From the NCBI RefSeq assembly GCF_900230225.1, contig NZ_OCNH01000006.1, positions 62,001 through 126,000 on the forward strand: a DNA stretch of 64,000 nucleotides. Direction: 5' to 3'. The stretch's first letter is position 1. Each line of letters opens with the position of its first letter. This document shows positions 33,285 through 41,598 of this stretch, piece after piece. This DNA comes from Spirosoma fluviale (lineage in GTDB: Bacteria > Bacteroidota > Bacteroidia > Cytophagales > Spirosomataceae). Both the position numbers and the translations under genes were made by a program. Below the pieces are notes generated by a model, which had not been told where the DNA came from, searched no databases, and saw nothing but the letters and a program-made list of their open reading frames with translations.

Positions 33285-33562
33285 ACCTTAGGTACTTCAA
33301 AGAAATGATCGTCGTGCTGTGGCGCGTTAGACAGGGCCTTCTCTCGTGACAAATGGTTACCGGCTACATCTTCCCGAAGCACGTTGACCTCGTCCGACAT
33401 GTGGGTTAGCGGCTCAACGCCCGTGGTGTCAACTTCATTGAGTTGCTCCATCCACGTCAGCACGCCGTTCAGACTGTTCAGCAAAGCCGCTTCTTCGTCG
33501 GGTTTTACCTCCAGACGAGCCAGATGGGCAATTTTATGTAAGGTTTCGTGATCTACTTTCAT
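33275..33562 (-). CDS. gatC: Asp-tRNA(Asn)/Glu-tRNA(Gln) amidotransferase subunit C
   Basis: 95 residues, the normal size. It stabilises GatA-GatB in the transamidation route to Gln-tRNA and Asn-tRNA. Recognised by IAHLARLEVKPDEE, LNGVLTWMEQLNEVDTTGVEPLTH and the C-terminal FFEVPKVLE. gatA and gatB are not in the window. It overlaps plsC by 4 bp, and its stop codon lies in repeat E. Confidence 0.95.
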   Translation of the reverse strand: MKVDHETLHKIAHLARLEVKPDEEAALLNSLNGVLTWMEQLNEVDTTGVEPLTHMSDEVNVLREDVAGNHLSREKALSNAPQHDDHFFEVPKVLE

Positions 33563-34293
33563 TGGTGTACGACGGCTGGGAAGCCACTTTTTTTCAATTC
33601 AGAATCAATAATCTGGTATGTCTCCTGCTTCAATCGGCCTACATCGGCCTGGGTCATGCCAGTTGTTTCGATGGGCGAGTGAACGATGGCCCGCAGGGGA
33701 TGCCAGTTAAAGCGAACGGGGCTTCGATCCGGCAAAATCAGGTGGTTGTTCACCAACGTAATCGGTACGATAGGCACCTGCTGCTGAATCGCCATCGTAA
33801 ACGCGCCATCCTTAAACGGCACCATCTGAGGTGGTTCCGGTGCCCGGATACCGCCCTCGGGGAAAATCATAATGCTTCGGCCCGAGGCTAGCGTCCGGAT
33901 GGACTTCGCCAGTGAATACGCCCGGCTGTTGGGCCTGTCCCGGTCAACCTGCACATGTAACTTCGCGAACATATAGCCCAGCAGTGGAATGTTTTTTACG
34001 TCGCTCTTCCCCACAAAGGCGTAATAGTTTTTCACAATGACGCCCATGACGGCTATGTCCAGATACGAGAAGTGATTGGCGCAAAACACATACGTCCGTT
34101 TCGGATCAGGATGAAAGCGATGCTCTATACGGACCGGTATTCCGATGCCCCAAAAAAACAGTTTGCCCCAAACAGCATTAGTCTTGTGAGCCAGCGGTTT
34201 CCAGCTGTCACGTTGCAGAAACACAAACTGGACGGGAAACAGCAGCAGGTACAGAACAACAAGATACGTGACGCACCAGATCGTGTAGAGCAT
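33559..34293 (-). CDS. plsC: 1-acyl-sn-glycerol-3-phosphate acyltransferase
   Basis: 244 residues from the ATG at 34293; the frame is open to 34374 but those codons run into repeat C. An N-terminal hydrophobic segment (LYTIWCVTYLVVLYLLLFPVQ) anchors it in the inner membrane. The acyltransferase motifs are NHFSYLD (HX4D) and IMFPEGGIRAPE, with VPIVPITLVNN. It makes phosphatidic acid from lysophosphatidic acid. Translationally coupled to gatC. Confidence 0.9.
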   Translation of the reverse strand: MLYTIWCVTYLVVLYLLLFPVQFVFLQRDSWKPLAHKTNAVWGKLFFWGIGIPVRIEHRFHPDPKRTYVFCANHFSYLDIAVMGVIVKNYYAFVGKSDVKNIPLLGYMFAKLHVQVDRDRPNSRAYSLAKSIRTLASGRSIMIFPEGGIRAPEPPQMVPFKDGAFTMAIQQQVPIVPITLVNNHLILPDRSPVRFNWHPLRAIVHSPIETTGMTQADVGRLKQETYQIIDSELKKSGFPAVVHQ

Positions 34294-34301
34294 AATGTCT
34301 G

Positions 34302-34416
34302 AACCGGGATTTATATGATTTTTCTGACTGACTATGATTTTTTTTACGTTTTCTATGAAAGCGGAGCTGGTCAATTTGAATCACAGTCAGTCATAAAAAT
34401 CACATAAATCCCGGTT
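34302..34416. repeat. Dispersed hairpin repeat family C, copy 1
   Basis: An imperfect inverted repeat with outer ends AACCGGGATTTATATGATTT and its near reverse complement ending AAATCCCGGTT, plus inner TGACTGACT/AGTCAGTCA pairing. It fills the gap between plsC and purH. A second copy at 61252-61356 shares the ends. Confidence 0.88.
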
Positions 34417-34420
34417 AAGG

Positions 34421-35974
34421 TTAGTGTTTAAAATGCCTCACCCCCGTAGTCACCATGGCCAGACTATGCTGGTTGCAGTAGTCGATCGAATCCTGGTCGC
34501 GGATGGAGCCGCCGGGCTGAACGACCGCCGTGATGCCCGCATTTCCCGCGATTTCAACGCAGTCGGGGAAGGGAAAAAACGCGTCGGATGCCATTACTGA
34601 GCCGGTTAGATCAAAACCGAACGAATGTGCTTTCTCAATGGCCTGCCGAAGCGCATCCACGCGCGACGTTTGCCCGACGCCACTGGCCAGCAACTGACCT
34701 TCTTTGGCCAGAACGATGGTGTTTGACTTCGTGTGCTTACAAACCTTCAGGGCAAATTCCAGCGCCCGGACTTCACTGTCGGTTGGGGCTTTGTCGGTAA
34801 CGGTGGTGAACTGACTGGCAGTTTCGGTCTGGTTGTCTTTATCTTGTTCCAAAACGCCATTTAGGATCGTCTTGAACATAACCGACGGTAATTCAACGGC
34901 ATTGCGCTTCAGCAGAATCCGGTTTTTCTTCGACTTTAAGAGCGTGAGGGCTTCCGGCGTATAATCGGGTGCAATCAGGATTTCCATGAACAGCTTGTTC
35001 AGCTCTTCGGCGGTTTCCAGATCGACCGTGGCCGTTGTGATAATCACGCCCCCAAATGCAGAGACCGGGTCGCAGGCGAGGGCGTTCAGGTACGCTTCTT
35101 TGGCGGTCGGAGCGGTGGCAATACCACAGGCATTCGTGTGCTTGATGATGGCAAACGCTTTTTCTTCCGTAGCGACAAATTCATCGATCAGGCTCACACA
35201 GGCGTCTACATCGACCAGGTTGTTGTACGATAGTTCTTTGCCGTGCAGCTTGTCGAACATGGCTTCCAGATCACCGTAGAACGTTGCCTGCTGGTGTGGG
35301 TTTTCGCCATACCGAAGGTGACTGGCGGGCATCGTCCTGAAGTCATAGACCGTACCGGTCGCATCAGCCTTTGAGGCTTGCTCTCCGGCAAAGTATGCCT
35401 GAATGGCCGTATCATAGTGAGAGGTGACGGTAAACGCTTTTCCGGCATACGCACGGCGATCAGTCAGATCGGTCGTTCCGTTCTTCTCAGTCAGTAGAGT
35501 CACCACGTCGCCGTACTGGCTCCGCGACGAAACGATCAGCACGTCATTGTAATTTTTGGCAGCCGCCCGGATGAGAGAAATACCGCCAATGTCGATTTTC
35601 TCGATAATGTCTTCATCCGATGCGCCCGACGCCACCGTTTCTTCAAACGGATACAGATCAACAATTACCAGATCGATAGGTGGAATCTGATGCCGTTCGG
35701 CTTGTGCCAGATCTTCCGGCATTTCCCGACGGTACAGAATGCCGCCCATCACGGCGGGGTGCAATGTTTTAACCCGTCCGCCAAAAATGGACGGATAGCC
35801 CGTTAGGTCTTCCACAGCCGTAACCGGAATACCAAGTTGTTCTATGAATGCCTGAGTGCCGCCCGTCGAATATAGTTTGACGTTCTGCTCGTGTAAAAGT
35901 CGGACCAGGGGCTCGAGACCGTCTTTATAAAAAACGGAAATCAGCGCGGAGGAGATTTTGAGAGACATGGACAT
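34421..35974 (-). CDS. purH: Bifunctional AICAR transformylase / IMP cyclohydrolase
   Basis: Last two steps of IMP synthesis. 517 residues from the ATG at 35974 (35968 is an equal candidate). The frame extends to 36058 but would begin inside the predicted promoter. The N-terminal MGS-like cyclohydrolase domain has ISSALISVFYKDGLEPL, STGGTQAF, GGRVKTLHP and GGISLIRAAAKNY. The C-terminal transformylase has RYGENPHQQATFYG and the catalytic KHTNACG, and ends VTTGVRHFKH. Confidence 0.96.
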   Translation of the reverse strand: MSMSLKISSALISVFYKDGLEPLVRLLHEQNVKLYSTGGTQAFIEQLGIPVTAVEDLTGYPSIFGGRVKTLHPAVMGGILYRREMPEDLAQAERHQIPPIDLVIVDLYPFEETVASGASDEDIIEKIDIGGISLIRAAAKNYNDVLIVSSRSQYGDVVTLLTEKNGTTDLTDRRAYAGKAFTVTSHYDTAIQAYFAGEQASKADATGTVYDFRTMPASHLRYGENPHQQATFYGDLEAMFDKLHGKELSYNNLVDVDACVSLIDEFVATEEKAFAIIKHTNACGIATAPTAKEAYLNALACDPVSAFGGVIITTATVDLETAEELNKLFMEILIAPDYTPEALTLLKSKKNRILLKRNAVELPSVMFKTILNGVLEQDKDNQTETASQFTTVTDKAPTDSEVRALEFALKVCKHTKSNTIVLAKEGQLLASGVGQTSRVDALRQAIEKAHSFGFDLTGSVMASDAFFPFPDCVEIAGNAGITAVVQPGGSIRDQDSIDYCNQHSLAMVTTGVRHFKH

Positions 35975-36055
35975 GGCCGGAACGCGCTCCGGCTGTTTCA
36001 GTAGATAAGTAGCAATTTTCGCGAAACAGGCTTCGGACTGTTTCGACCTAAGATG

Positions 36056-36063
36056 CAAAGATA
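36056..36063 (-). promoter_or_regulatory. -7 box for purH
   Basis: TATCTTTG on the minus strand, 81 bp before the chosen purH start; a good TTG at -33 is not visible. It lies 11 bp from an opposing box for the flippase gene. Confidence 0.38.
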
Positions 36064-36074
36064 GCCAAAGGTCT

Positions 36075-36082
36075 TAACTTTG
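36075..36082 (+). promoter_or_regulatory. -7 box for the flippase gene
   Basis: TAACTTTG on the plus strand, 47 bp before the start at 36130. The divergent pair of boxes suggests overlapping promoters for purH and this gene. Confidence 0.38.
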
Positions 36083-36129
36083 TCAGCCCGGTGGCCTGAA
36101 AGCCGAAACCAGAGGGTGGGTATTTCTAC

Positions 36130-37665
36130 ATGAGTACGTTTAAAAAATTAGCGAGTGATACCGCACTGTATGGTGTCAGCACAATTCTGGGTCGGTTACT
36201 CAACTACGCCCTGCTTCCCATTCAGACATACGCCTTTGAGAAACCGGCCGCTATGGCCTCCAACGTCGAGTTTTATAGCTGGATTGGCGTTTTACTGGTC
36301 GTGTACACCCTGGGTCTGGAAACGGCGTTCTTCCGATTCATGGCCCGCTCCAAAGACAAGTCTGCCGAAGAACAGAACCGTATTTTCAGTCAATCGCTCA
36401 GCATTGTCATCACGATAAGCGTACTAACGACCATTTTGCTGTGCAGCTTAGCAACGGAAATTACACAGTGGCTAAATTACCCCGGTCAGGAGCGGTTCGT
36501 ATACTGGTCGGCCCTGCTGGTGGCCATCGACGCCATTGTAGCAATTCCGTTTGCCCGGCTGCGGGTGGAGAACCGGGCTCGTGAGTTCGTATGGGCTAAA
36601 ATCACAAACATCGTTATTGTCGTTGCGCTGAATGTCTTTTTTCTCGTGCTGGCGAAAGACATTCACGAAGGCAAATACATGGCTGCGCTGAAGCCAATCG
36701 CCGATTTTATCTATAGACCTTCGATTGGTCCAGGCTATATTTTTCTGGCTAATCTACTTGGCAACGGACTGTACTTTGTCATCATCCGAAAAGCCTTTGC
36801 CGGGTTCCATTTTCAGCTGAATGGCACACAAGTTCGGGCGTTGCTTGTCTACGCGTTTCCCATCATGCTCACCAACCTGGCGAGTGTGCTGAACACGCTG
36901 ACCGACCGTCTGTTTCTGCGACATTCGTTACCGCCCGATTTTTATCCGGGCCTATCGTCGGAAGCTGTGCTGGGTATTTATGGCAGTTGTCTGAAACTAT
37001 CGGTCTTTATGGCGCTGGCGATTCAGTCGTTCAAATTTGCCGCCGATCCCTTCTTTTTCTCCCAGGCCGAAGACAAAAAGGCCCCCGCTTTACTGGCAAC
37101 GGTTACGAAGTGGTTCATCATTGTCTGCGTGGTGATCTGGGTGGGCGTTAGTCTGAACCTCGATTTGCTGGGCCAGTTATTTCTGCGGTCCAAAGCGTAC
37201 CGGGTAGGGCTCGACATTGTGCCGCTGCTGCTGCTGGGAAACTTGTTGCTGGGCGTATATTATAACATTTCGTTCTGGTTTAAACTGAGTGATAAGACGT
37301 ATTACGGCACACTTATCACGGTTATTGGCGTAACGGTAACAATTGTACTGAACCTGGTACTTATTCCAATAATTGGCTACATGGGTTGCGCCGTCGCCTT
37401 CGTTACGTCGACGTTTGTTATGACGGCGCTTTGTTACCTACTGGGCGAAAAATACTATCCTGTACCCTACAATGTCGGCTCAGCGGTGGGGTATGTTGTG
37501 GGGGCTGGCTTGCTCATCTGGGCGTGCTGGCAGTATCCCATCGCTAATCTCTGGGTTGCCGTACCGGTACACATGGCGCTATTCGGGCTATTTATCGGCA
37601 TTATGCTATTCATCGAACGAAACACCCTTCAGCCGATGGTGGCGCGGTTCCGAAAACGCAAGTAG
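36130..37665 (+). CDS. Wzx/MATE-type oligosaccharide flippase
   Basis: 511 residues with about 13-14 membrane helices. The start FKKLASDTALYGVSTILGRLLNYALLPIQTY is typical of polysaccharide biosynthesis flippases of the MOP superfamily, as are GLETAFFRFMAR and the central ALLVYAFPIMLTNLASVLNTLTDRLFLR. Such proteins flip lipid-linked oligosaccharides or, in related families, lipid II. It stands alone, divergent from purH, with no glycosyltransferases beside it, so its substrate is unknown. Confidence 0.87.
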   Translation: MSTFKKLASDTALYGVSTILGRLLNYALLPIQTYAFEKPAAMASNVEFYSWIGVLLVVYTLGLETAFFRFMARSKDKSAEEQNRIFSQSLSIVITISVLTTILLCSLATEITQWLNYPGQERFVYWSALLVAIDAIVAIPFARLRVENRAREFVWAKITNIVIVVALNVFFLVLAKDIHEGKYMAALKPIADFIYRPSIGPGYIFLANLLGNGLYFVIIRKAFAGFHFQLNGTQVRALLVYAFPIMLTNLASVLNTLTDRLFLRHSLPPDFYPGLSSEAVLGIYGSCLKLSVFMALAIQSFKFAADPFFFSQAEDKKAPALLATVTKWFIIVCVVIWVGVSLNLDLLGQLFLRSKAYRVGLDIVPLLLLGNLLLGVYYNISFWFKLSDKTYYGTLITVIGVTVTIVLNLVLIPIIGYMGCAVAFVTSTFVMTALCYLLGEKYYPVPYNVGSAVGYVVGAGLLIWACWQYPIANLWVAVPVHMALFGLFIGIMLFIERNTLQPMVARFRKRK

Positions 37666-37694
37666 GGATGTTAACCATAAGTTGCCTGGTGAAC

Positions 37695-37773
37695 GTTTTT
37701 TGTCATGCTGACGAAGGAAGCATCCTATAAGTACCCTACCGAAGATGCATCCTTCGTCAGCATGACAAAAAAC
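37695..37773. repeat. Inverted repeat (family G)
   Basis: Perfect 24-bp arms at 37695-37718 and 37750-37773 containing TTTTGTCATGCTGACGAAGG, with a 31-bp loop that extends the pairing (GCATCC/GATGC). It lies after the flippase gene. From memory, similar sequence is common between genes in Cytophagales, but I cannot check that here. Confidence 0.9.
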
Positions 37774-37862
37774 GCAATCGAAAATACGCTACTGTTCACG
37801 TAGTGTCAAGTTGAAAAACCTGACATCACCTAATCTAAACCCTCGCATTAAAAACGGCCCTT

Positions 37863-37896
37863 TTGTAATTTTGGGGATTTTTTATAGGTAAATTTG
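37863..37896 (+). promoter_or_regulatory. Promoter of the VCBS/ASPIC gene
   Basis: TTG (37863-37865), 23-bp spacer, TAAATTTG (37889-37896); start of transcription expected near 37903, 41 bp before the ATG. Confidence 0.5.
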
Positions 37897-37943
37897 GGGA
37901 TAAACTGATTAGTCTGCCACCGTAAAACGGCACATTAGTATTC

Positions 37944-40900
37944 ATGAAACCATCTTTCCGAAACAGCGGCTGGATAGTGCCCGTCGCGTTTCTGTTTCTC
38001 TTGACCGGATGCCGCGAGAAACCCCTTTTCGAACGGCTCGATTCCTCCGATACCGGAATCACTTTCGCCAATACCATCACCGATAGCGATACGCTTAATA
38101 TTCTCAACTACCAGTACATCTACAACGGTGGGGGCGTGGGCGTCGGAGATTTTAACGGCGACCAGAAGCCGGACGTTTTTTTTGCCGGAAATCAGGTGCC
38201 AAATCGGTTGTACATCAACGAAACCGAAACGGGTGAGGGTCTTCATTTTAAGGATGTTACACAAACGGCTGGCGTTGGCGGTAGTGGCCGCTGGTGTTCG
38301 GGCGTATCCGTGGTGGATGTCAATGCGGATGGAAAACTGGACGTGTATATCTCCACAACGCTTCACAAAAAAGCTGCGAACCGGACCAACCTGCTGTATG
38401 TCAATCAGGGAAATGATGGCAATGGCGCTCCCAAATTCCGGGAAATGGCCGCTGAATATGGCGTTGCCGATACTACATTTTCGACCCACTCCGCCTTTTT
38501 CGACTACGACAATGACGGCGACTTAGACCTGTTCGTGTTGGTTGACCAGATTGACGACCCCAAAAATCCAACTAATCTGCGGGCACGTGTCAATGATGGC
38601 ACATCGCCCAACGTCGACCGGCTTTACCGGAATGATTTCGACTCGACCCGTGGCCATGCCTACTTCACTGATGTGACGATAAAAGCAGGTCTATTAGCCG
38701 AAGGCTTCGGTTTGGGAGTGAACATCTGCGACATTAACCGTGATGGATGGAAGGATATTTACGTTACCAACGACTTTGCCAGCAGTGATGTCCTCTACGT
38801 GAACAACCATGATGGAACCTTCACGAACCGGGCGCACGAGTCGTTCAAACATACCAGTTCATCGGCGATGGGGAATGACGTGGCGGATATAAACGGCGAC
38901 GGTCTGGCCGATATTATCGTGATGGACATGCTGCCCGAAGACAACCTTCGCAAGAAGAGCCTGATGGGACCCAGCAGCTATTATGCCTACCAGGAATGGG
39001 ACCGGCTGGGGTACGAACACCAGTACGCCCGCAACACCCTGCAACTGAACCAGGGGGTACGGCCATCCGGAGATACGTCGAAGGTAGGCATGCCTACTTT
39101 CAGTGAGGTGAGTATGCTGTCGGGGGTGGCCGAAACAGAGTGGAGCTGGTCGCCGTTGCTGGCCGATTTCGATCAGGATGGCTACCGTGACCTACTGGTA
39201 ACCAACGGCTTTCCCCGCGATATTACCGACCGCGACTTCACGAATTATTACAGTTCGGTGAATACTTACCTGACCGATGCGCTTCGGAAAGAACTGACCG
39301 AGAAAATGCCGAGGGTGAAAGTAAGTGACTACGCTTACCGCAACCGGGGCGATGCCACGTTTGAGAATGTAACCGATCGCTGGGGCATGAGTGAGCCCAA
39401 CTTCGCCAACGGAGCCGCCTATGCTGATTTCGACGGTGATGGCGACTTGGATTATGTCGTGAGCAACATTGACGACGAGGCTTTCGTCTACCGCAATACG
39501 CTGGCCGACAAAAAGACGGAACTGGCGCATTATCTCCGGATTCAATTCAAGGGTGATGGTGCTAACCCAATGGGCCTTGGGGCTACGGTCGAATACGACT
39601 TGCCCGATGGCCGGAAAGAGTTTTACGAGCATACGCCGTACCGGGGGTTCCTGTCGAGTGTCGATCCCATTGCGCACTTCGGGCTCGGCAAGAATACGAC
39701 CATCAAGAATCTGAAAATAATCTGGCCCGGTGGTCGGGTGCAGATTCTGCCGAGCGTCAACGCCGACCAGACGATCGTTCTCAAAGCGACCGACGCGCGA
39801 CCCGGCGAAACGAACGAGACGATTGCTGTTCCTGCCAGTTTGATGAAGGATGTCACCGCTGATCTGGGATTAACCTATAGACACGAGGAAAACGACATTA
39901 TTGATTTCAATGGCCAGAAAACCCTGTTGCACAAACTCACTGAATATGGCCCGGCGCTGGCCGTGGGTGACGTAAATGGCGATGGTCTGGCCGATATGGT
40001 TGTGGGCGGAAGCTCCAAATACTCGACAGAACTGTTGCTGCAACAGCCATCGGGCCGCTTCGTGCTGAGGCCGATGCCAACCAAACTATCGGAAGATGCC
40101 GGATTGCTACTATTCGACGCCGATGCCGACGGCGACCTCGATCTATACATTGCCAGCGGTAGCCCCGAGTTTTCGCCCGAGCAGATGAAGGAGGCCATGC
40201 GCCACCGGCTCTACGTGAACGATGGCAACGGCAATTTTACCTTAGCTCCCGATGCTCTGCCCGACTTTCGGGTAAACGGCTCCTGCGTGAAAGCCGGAGA
40301 TTTTGACAACGACGGTGATCTTGACCTGTTCGTTGGCGGGCGGGTTGAACCCAACAAATACCCGATGGGCGTTCAGAGCTATCTGCTTCGGAATGATCGG
40401 TCCGCCGTTGCGGGTCAGAAAGGAAGTCCGAAATTCACGGATGCTACGGCGCAGGTGGCACCAACGCTCACCAAAGCGGGTTTGACCTGCGATGCGCTCT
40501 GGACCGACTACGACAACGACGGCTACCTTGACCTGATGCTGGCCAGTGAGTGGGCACCCATCACCATGCTTCATAACGTGAAAGGTAAGTTGCAGCCTCT
40601 TGAAAACAGCGGCCTCAATGACAAACTTGGCTTCTGGAACTCACTAACCCCCGGCGATTTCGACAACGACGGCGATATTGATTATCTGGCGGGGAATATG
40701 GGCCTGAACACGTTACTCCGCGCCAGCACCGAACGCCCGGTACGTATTTATGCCGGAGACTTTGATAACAACGGCTTCTATGATGCTTTTCCGTCGGTCT
40801 ACTTCAAAAACGCCAAAGGTCAGTACGAAGAGTACCCTTATTTCGGATGGGACGATATGGTGAAGCAGATGATTGGCATTAAGAAACGGTACGTGAATTA

Positions 40901-41513
40901 TGCGCCGTTCGGCGAAGCTACCATAAGCCAGATCCTGACCGAAGAAGAACGCGCCCAGGCGTTGAAACTAACGGCCAACTACATGCAAAGCAGTTATATC
41001 GAAAACCAGGGAAATGGGAAGTTTGCCGTTCGGCCACTCCCGGTCATGGCGCAAACGGCTCCACTCTTTGGTATGCTGGCACAGGATGTCGACGGCGATG
41101 GAAATCTGGATGCCGTGCTGGTTGGTAATGAACACGGTAGCGATCTGGTAGCCGGACGTATGGATGCCTTCAACGGCCTCGTGCTCAAAGGAGACGGAAA
41201 GGGTGATTTCAGGCCGCTACCCATTGCGCAATCCGGTTTCTACGCGCCTGGTAACGCCAAAGCCCTTGTTAGCCTGCCGGATGCGAAGGGCCATCTGCTC
41301 CTGGCTGTTACTGAAAACCGGGGGCCACTTCGCCTGTTTGCCGTGCAGCAACCGCAACTATTCACCCCGGTCGATGCCGCCAAACCCGTCGTTACGGTAC
41401 GGTTGAAAAACGGACGTACCCGTCGGCAGGAAATTCCGTTCGGCACGTCTTTCTACGGGCAGTCAGCGCGGGGCGTGTGGCTGATGCCCGGTGAGCAGAT
41501 TGTTAAGAAGTAA
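37944..41513 (+). CDS. VCBS-repeat lipoprotein with ASPIC/UnbV domain
   Basis: 1189 residues. Lipoprotein signal VPVAFLFLLTGC with Cys near position 22. At least eight FG-GAP/VCBS blades carry Ca-binding turns such as DFNGDQKPD, DVNADGKLD, DYDNDGDLD, DINGDGLAD, DFDGDGDLD and DFDNDGDID, consistent with two seven-bladed propellers. An ASPIC/UnbV segment separates them near 530-620 (GATVEYDLPDGRKEFYEHTPYRG, GLGKNTTIKNLKIIWPGGR). Expected on the outer membrane. Homologues usually sit beside SusC/SusD pairs; none is here. Role unknown, probably carbohydrate-related. Confidence 0.85.
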   Translation: MKPSFRNSGWIVPVAFLFLLTGCREKPLFERLDSSDTGITFANTITDSDTLNILNYQYIYNGGGVGVGDFNGDQKPDVFFAGNQVPNRLYINETETGEGLHFKDVTQTAGVGGSGRWCSGVSVVDVNADGKLDVYISTTLHKKAANRTNLLYVNQGNDGNGAPKFREMAAEYGVADTTFSTHSAFFDYDNDGDLDLFVLVDQIDDPKNPTNLRARVNDGTSPNVDRLYRNDFDSTRGHAYFTDVTIKAGLLAEGFGLGVNICDINRDGWKDIYVTNDFASSDVLYVNNHDGTFTNRAHESFKHTSSSAMGNDVADINGDGLADIIVMDMLPEDNLRKKSLMGPSSYYAYQEWDRLGYEHQYARNTLQLNQGVRPSGDTSKVGMPTFSEVSMLSGVAETEWSWSPLLADFDQDGYRDLLVTNGFPRDITDRDFTNYYSSVNTYLTDALRKELTEKMPRVKVSDYAYRNRGDATFENVTDRWGMSEPNFANGAAYADFDGDGDLDYVVSNIDDEAFVYRNTLADKKTELAHYLRIQFKGDGANPMGLGATVEYDLPDGRKEFYEHTPYRGFLSSVDPIAHFGLGKNTTIKNLKIIWPGGRVQILPSVNADQTIVLKATDARPGETNETIAVPASLMKDVTADLGLTYRHEENDIIDFNGQKTLLHKLTEYGPALAVGDVNGDGLADMVVGGSSKYSTELLLQQPSGRFVLRPMPTKLSEDAGLLLFDADADGDLDLYIASGSPEFSPEQMKEAMRHRLYVNDGNGNFTLAPDALPDFRVNGSCVKAGDFDNDGDLDLFVGGRVEPNKYPMGVQSYLLRNDRSAVAGQKGSPKFTDATAQVAPTLTKAGLTCDALWTDYDNDGYLDLMLASEWAPITMLHNVKGKLQPLENSGLNDKLGFWNSLTPGDFDNDGDIDYLAGNMGLNTLLRASTERPVRIYAGDFDNNGFYDAFPSVYFKNAKGQYEEYPYFGWDDMVKQMIGIKKRYVNYAPFGEATISQILTEEERAQALKLTANYMQSSYIENQGNGKFAVRPLPVMAQTAPLFGMLAQDVDGDGNLDAVLVGNEHGSDLVAGRMDAFNGLVLKGDGKGDFRPLPIAQSGFYAPGNAKALVSLPDAKGHLLLAVTENRGPLRLFAVQQPQLFTPVDAAKPVVTVRLKNGRTRRQEIPFGTSFYGQSARGVWLMPGEQIVKK

Positions 41514-41519
41514 ACTGCT

Positions 41520-41595
41520 TGTCTGGGCCAAGCTCCAGCTTGGCCCAGGTTCTGCATTCTGGTATATAAGGCCAAGCTGGAGCTTGGCCCAGACA
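41520..41595. repeat. Nested inverted repeat (family H)
   Basis: Perfect 26-bp arms (41520-41545 and 41570-41595), each containing the palindrome GGCCAAGCTCCAGCTTGGCC. It fills the gap between the VCBS gene and the PBP gene and ends 3 bp before the start codon of the latter, so it would fold in the 5' leader. Confidence 0.92.
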
Positions 41596-41598
41596 GGT

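Noticed and set aside
41491-41598. N-terminal extension of the PBP4-type protein
   Set aside because: It is repeat H translated (VWAKLQLGPG), and it precedes a good lipoprotein signal starting at 41599.
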